7,921 nt of DNA, taken from positions 1-7,921 of the forward strand of contig DAHVRS010000279.1 in assembly GCA_027322375.1 (NCBI GenBank). The letters run 5' to 3'. The notes beneath the pieces were generated by a model. That model worked only from the letters and a program-made list of their open reading frames with translations. It made no database searches and was not told the origin of the DNA. Source of the stretch: Brachybacterium sp. GTDB taxonomy: Bacteria; Actinomycetota; Actinomycetes; Actinomycetales; Dermabacteraceae. A program made the position numbers and the translations under genes. Every line of letters begins with the position of its first letter. The stretch's first letter is position 1. Of the stretch, positions 5,565 through 7,921 are shown piece by piece.

Positions 5565-6209
5565 TCACTCGGAGGTGCCGAGCCAGCTGCCGAAGCCGCC
5601 GTGCAGCACCAGCCAGGCCATGAGCCCGTAGCCGGTCTGCCCGGGGTGGTCGCCGGGGGAGCGGGAGAGGTCCGACTCCCACTGCTCATGTCCGGAGAGT
5701 CCGCCCACGGTGTCCACGTAGGGGATGCGGCGCCGGGAGCAGACGTCCTCGAAGGCGCCGGAGAGCTCGCGCACCCCGGCGGTGGTGCCCGGGTCGCGGC
5801 TGGGCGGCGGCCCTACCACGAAGGCGGGCAGGCGCAGACGCTCGAGGCCGTCGAGGATCTTGGCGAGGTTCAGGCGGGAGCGAGCCAGGGAGATGCCCGA
5901 CTCGACGTCCGCGCGTCCCAGCGCGAGCACGACCCGGTGGTCGACCGACCCGTCGGCCTGCCCCTGCGTGGACAGCCGCGCCTGCACCTCGGCGTCCCAC
6001 CGGTCGGCCAGCGCCGCCGAGGTCTCGCCGGGCAGGGCCGAGGTGAACACGTCGATGCGGCTGTCTGCCCCCTGCTCGCTGGCCACGGCACGGCCCAGCC
6101 AGCCGAGGGCCCGGGCATCGCCCACCCCTGCGAGGAGCTCATCGCCGAGGGCGATGATCCGGATGCGGGACTCCGGGGACGGAGCGGGCGTCATGGGCAC
6201 GGTGGGCAC
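5565..6209 (-). CDS. SGNH/GDSL-family protein with altered catalytic motifs
   Basis: 214-residue protein of the SGNH/GDSL hydrolase fold, here without the usual catalytic residues. In GTG-start numbering, block I reads ALGDELLAGVG (20-30), with Glu24 in place of the nucleophilic Ser of GDSL. Block II is ALPGETSAAL (58-67, Gly61). Block III is LGRADV (97-102), with Ala100 where GxND has Asn. GPPPSRD is at 133-139. Block V is PGDHPGQTGYGLMAWL (185-200); His188 is present, but the residue three before it is Pro rather than Asp. I recall similar GDEL proteins in other Micrococcales, so the change is probably a family trait rather than decay. The substrate is unknown. The GTG at 6209 is chosen because AGGAGG lies 5 nt upstream; the in-frame ATG at 6254 falls inside the kgd terminator. 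It is downstream of kgd on the same strand. Confidence 0.8.
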   Translation of the reverse strand: MPTVPMTPAPSPESRIRIIALGDELLAGVGDARALGWLGRAVASEQGADSRIDVFTSALPGETSAALADRWDAEVQARLSTQGQADGSVDHRVVLALGRADVESGISLARSRLNLAKILDGLERLRLPAFVVGPPPSRDPGTTAGVRELSGAFEDVCSRRRIPYVDTVGGLSGHEQWESDLSRSPGDHPGQTGYGLMAWLVLHGGFGSWLGTSE

Positions 6210-6214
6210 CGGGA

Positions 6215-6220
6215 CCTCCT
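6215..6220 (-). promoter_or_regulatory. Ribosome binding site fixing the GTG start of the SGNH gene
   Basis: On the minus strand AGGAGG (6220-6215) is followed by 5 nt and then GTG at 6209-6207. It is 20 nt from the next in-frame ATG (6194) and lies downstream of the ATG at 6254, so only the GTG is well placed. A TACAGT hexamer (minus strand, 6247-6242) just upstream could be a -10 element for this gene, but no -35 is visible. Confidence 0.65.
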
Positions 6221-6251
6221 GGCACGGGGACGGGAGCGACAACTGTAATGG

Positions 6252-6286
6252 CATCGCGGGCCCGGGGCGTACCCGGGCCCGCGATG
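6252..6286 (-). terminator. Hairpin terminator of kgd
   Basis: CATCGCGGGCCCGGG (6252-6266) and CCCGGGCCCGCGATG (6272-6286) form a perfect 15-bp, extremely GC-rich stem with a GCGTA loop. It starts 4 nt beyond the kgd stop at 6293-6291. On the minus strand the sequence after it (CATTACAGTTG) has no U-run. The position right after a long gene and the perfect symmetry make an intrinsic terminator very likely. Confidence 0.85.
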
Positions 6287-6290
6287 ACGA

Positions 6291-7921
6291 TCAGGCCTCG
6301 AAGGCGCGGGTGAGCAGATCCTCCTGCTCGATCTTGTGGGTCGCGTTCGAGCCGGTGGCCGGGGAGGCCGAGGCCGGACGGGCCACGACCCGCAGCGTGC
6401 GCCCCACGTTCACCGCGAAGTTCATCGCCATGAAGCTCCAGGCGCCCTGGTTCTCCGGCTCCTCCTGGACCCACACGAGCTGCGCATCCGGGGAGGCGTC
6501 CAGCGCCTCGCGCAGCTCCGCGGCGGGCAGCGGGTAGAGCTGCTCGACGCGCACGATCGCGGTGTCCGTGATGCCGAGCTTCTCGCGCCGCGCGACGAGG
6601 TCCCAGTAGACCTTGCCGGAGGTGAGCAGCACCTTGCGGGCGGAGCGCACATCCACCGTCACATCCGGCAGGACCGGGCGGAAGGTGCCGGAGGTGAACT
6701 CCTCGACCGCGCTGACCGCGGCCTTGTTGCGCAGCATCGACTTCGGGGTGAAGACGATCAGGGGCTTCCGAGGCTCGGTGAGCGCCTGCTTGCGCAGCAG
6801 GTGGAAGTAGCTCGCCGGCGTCGACGGGGCCGCCACGCGCATGTTGTCCTCCGCGCACAGCTGCAGGAAGCGCTCGATGCGGGCGGAGGAGTGGTCCGGT
6901 CCCTGACCCTCGTAGCCGTGGGGCAGGAGCATGACGACGCTCGAGTTCTGGCCCCACTTCTGCTCGGAGGAGGAGACGAACTCGTCGATGATGGTCTGCG
7001 CGCCGTTGACGAAGTCACCGAACTGCGCCTCCCACAGCACGAGCGACTGCGGGCTCTCCACCGAGTAGCCGTACTCGAAGCCGAGCGCCGCGAACTCCGA
7101 GAGGGAGGAGTCGTAGACGTTGAAGCGGCCCTGATCATCGGTGAGATACGTGAGCGGGGTCCAGGTGTCGCCGTTCTCGTGGTCGATGAGCACGCTGTGG
7201 CGCTGCACGAAGGTGCCGCGGCGCGAGTCCTGGCCGGCCAGGCGCACGCGGCGCCCCTCCATGAGCAGGGACCCGAAGGCGAGCAGCTCGCCGAACGCCC
7301 AGTCGATGCCGCCCTGCTGCGCCATCTGGGTGCGGCGCTGGAGGACGGTCTTGAGCTTGGGATGGACTGAGAACGACTCGGGCACCTCGGAATGGGCCTC
7401 GCCGATCCGTGCGAGCACGGAGGCGTCCACGGCGGTGGTCGCCGGGGCCGACGGGGCGGTCTCCTGCTGGGACTCGGGCTTGTCGAGCCCCTGCACGTCG
7501 TCTCCGGAGGAGGCGGCCTTCGCTGCCTCGCGGGTCGAGGCGAAGGCCTCGTCGAGGTGCTCCTGGAAGTTGCGGACCAGGCCCTCGGTCTCCTCCTCGG
7601 TGAGGTCGCCGCGCTCGATGAGCGCCTCGGTGTACAGCTTGCGGGTCGAGGGCTTCTCGCTGATGAGCTTGTACATCTCCGGCTGCGTCATCGAGGGGTC
7701 ATCGCCCTCGTTGTGGCCGCGGCGGCGGTAGCAGACCATGTCGATGACCACGTCGCGGTGGAACTTCTGGCGGAACTCGAAGGCGATCTCCGCGACCCGC
7801 ACGCAGGCCTCGGGATCATCGCCGTTGACATGGAAGATCGGCAGCTGCGTCGACTTCGCGACGTCCGTGGAGTAGAAGGACGAGCGGGAGGAGTCCGGCA
7901 GCGTCGTGAAGCCGATCTGGT
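6291..7921 (-). CDS. kgd: Multifunctional 2-oxoglutarate dehydrogenase / decarboxylase E1 (Kgd/SucA), C-terminal part
   Basis: Thiamine-diphosphate enzyme that decarboxylates 2-oxoglutarate at the TCA-cycle branch point. Only the last 542 residues are in the window; the start lies beyond 7921. The visible part begins QIGFTTLPDSSRSSFYSTDV, then IFHVNGDDPEA in the ThDP/Mg-binding region, YRRRGHNEGDDPSMTQPEMY, and after a variable Ala/Ser/Gln/Pro-rich linker (around 7520-7430) the pyrimidine-binding domain: WAFGELLAFGSLL, RLAGQDSRRGTFVQRHSV, LWEAQFGDFVNGAQ and LLPHGYEGQGPDHSSARIER. The C-terminal domain has QEEPENQGAW and SPATGSNATHKIEQEDLL. These are the hallmarks of SucA-type E1. In Actinobacteria this E1 is normally fused to an N-terminal E2-like acyltransferase domain (about 1200 residues in total); that part cannot be seen here. 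The gene ends at TGA 6293-6291, just before a strong hairpin. Confidence 0.96.
   Translation of the reverse strand, partial: QIGFTTLPDSSRSSFYSTDVAKSTQLPIFHVNGDDPEACVRVAEIAFEFRQKFHRDVVIDMVCYRRRGHNEGDDPSMTQPEMYKLISEKPSTRKLYTEALIERGDLTEEETEGLVRNFQEHLDEAFASTREAAKAASSGDDVQGLDKPESQQETAPSAPATTAVDASVLARIGEAHSEVPESFSVHPKLKTVLQRRTQMAQQGGIDWAFGELLAFGSLLMEGRRVRLAGQDSRRGTFVQRHSVLIDHENGDTWTPLTYLTDDQGRFNVYDSSLSEFAALGFEYGYSVESPQSLVLWEAQFGDFVNGAQTIIDEFVSSSEQKWGQNSSVVMLLPHGYEGQGPDHSSARIERFLQLCAEDNMRVAAPSTPASYFHLLRKQALTEPRKPLIVFTPKSMLRNKAAVSAVEEFTSGTFRPVLPDVTVDVRSARKVLLTSGKVYWDLVARREKLGITDTAIVRVEQLYPLPAAELREALDASPDAQLVWVQEEPENQGAWSFMAMNFAVNVGRTLRVVARPASASPATGSNATHKIEQEDLLTRAFEA

Noticed and set aside
6210..6254. 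ATG at 6254 as the SGNH start
   Set aside because: It sits inside the kgd terminator stem and upstream of the AGGAGG that serves the GTG at 6209.

Overview
The window is very GC-rich, with G or C in most third codon positions. It carries a gene set typical of Actinobacteria: a SigR/SigH-type sigma factor with its zinc-finger anti-sigma factor, a Kgd/SucA-type 2-oxoglutarate dehydrogenase, the actinobacterial mini ribosomal protein bL37, and an aroA-rsgA-hisN cluster. Protein style suggests the Micrococcales, possibly a Brachybacterium-like Dermabacteraceae member. That placement is inference from remembered sequences, not a database result.

Layout. Positions 1-97 hold the probable 3' end of an unrecognised plus-strand gene. 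Positions 101-3911 hold a tight minus-strand cluster, transcribed from right to left: a DoxX-like membrane protein (3911-3345), aroA for EPSP synthase (3339-2014), rsgA for the 30S-maturation GTPase (2017-974, overlapping the aroA stop by 4 nt) and hisN for an IMPase-family histidinol-phosphatase (895-101). Divergent from it, on the plus strand, are a SigR-type ECF sigma factor (4118-4909) and its ZAS-type anti-sigma factor (4906-5226, 4-nt overlap). The intergenic region before the sigma gene carries a clear SigR-type promoter, GGGAAC-N18-GTT at 3993-4019, so the operon probably activates its own transcription. A perfect 14-bp hairpin (5273-5304) separates this operon from the convergent 24-codon bL37 gene (5404-5330). 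Next come a degenerate SGNH/GDSL protein (6209-5565), a perfect 15-bp hairpin terminator (6286-6252), and the C-terminal 542 residues of Kgd, which runs off the right edge.

How it fits together. The centre is a thiol/oxidative-stress switch: the anti-sigma factor should hold the sigma factor inactive until it is oxidised. It is flanked by house-keeping genes for aromatic and histidine biosynthesis, ribosome assembly and the TCA cycle. The main points of interest are in the switch. The sigma gene has two in-frame starts, TTG 4118 with an ideal Shine-Dalgarno and ATG 4178 with a -10-like hexamer placed as for a leaderless mRNA; this resembles the long and short SigR isoforms of Streptomyces. 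A possible leader ORF ends in a TTGA overlap with the TTG start. The anti-sigma factor keeps the H-x3-C-x2-C core but lacks the N-terminal cysteine that serves as zinc ligand and redox trigger in the Streptomyces homologue. No mobile element, CRISPR array, tRNA or rRNA was seen.
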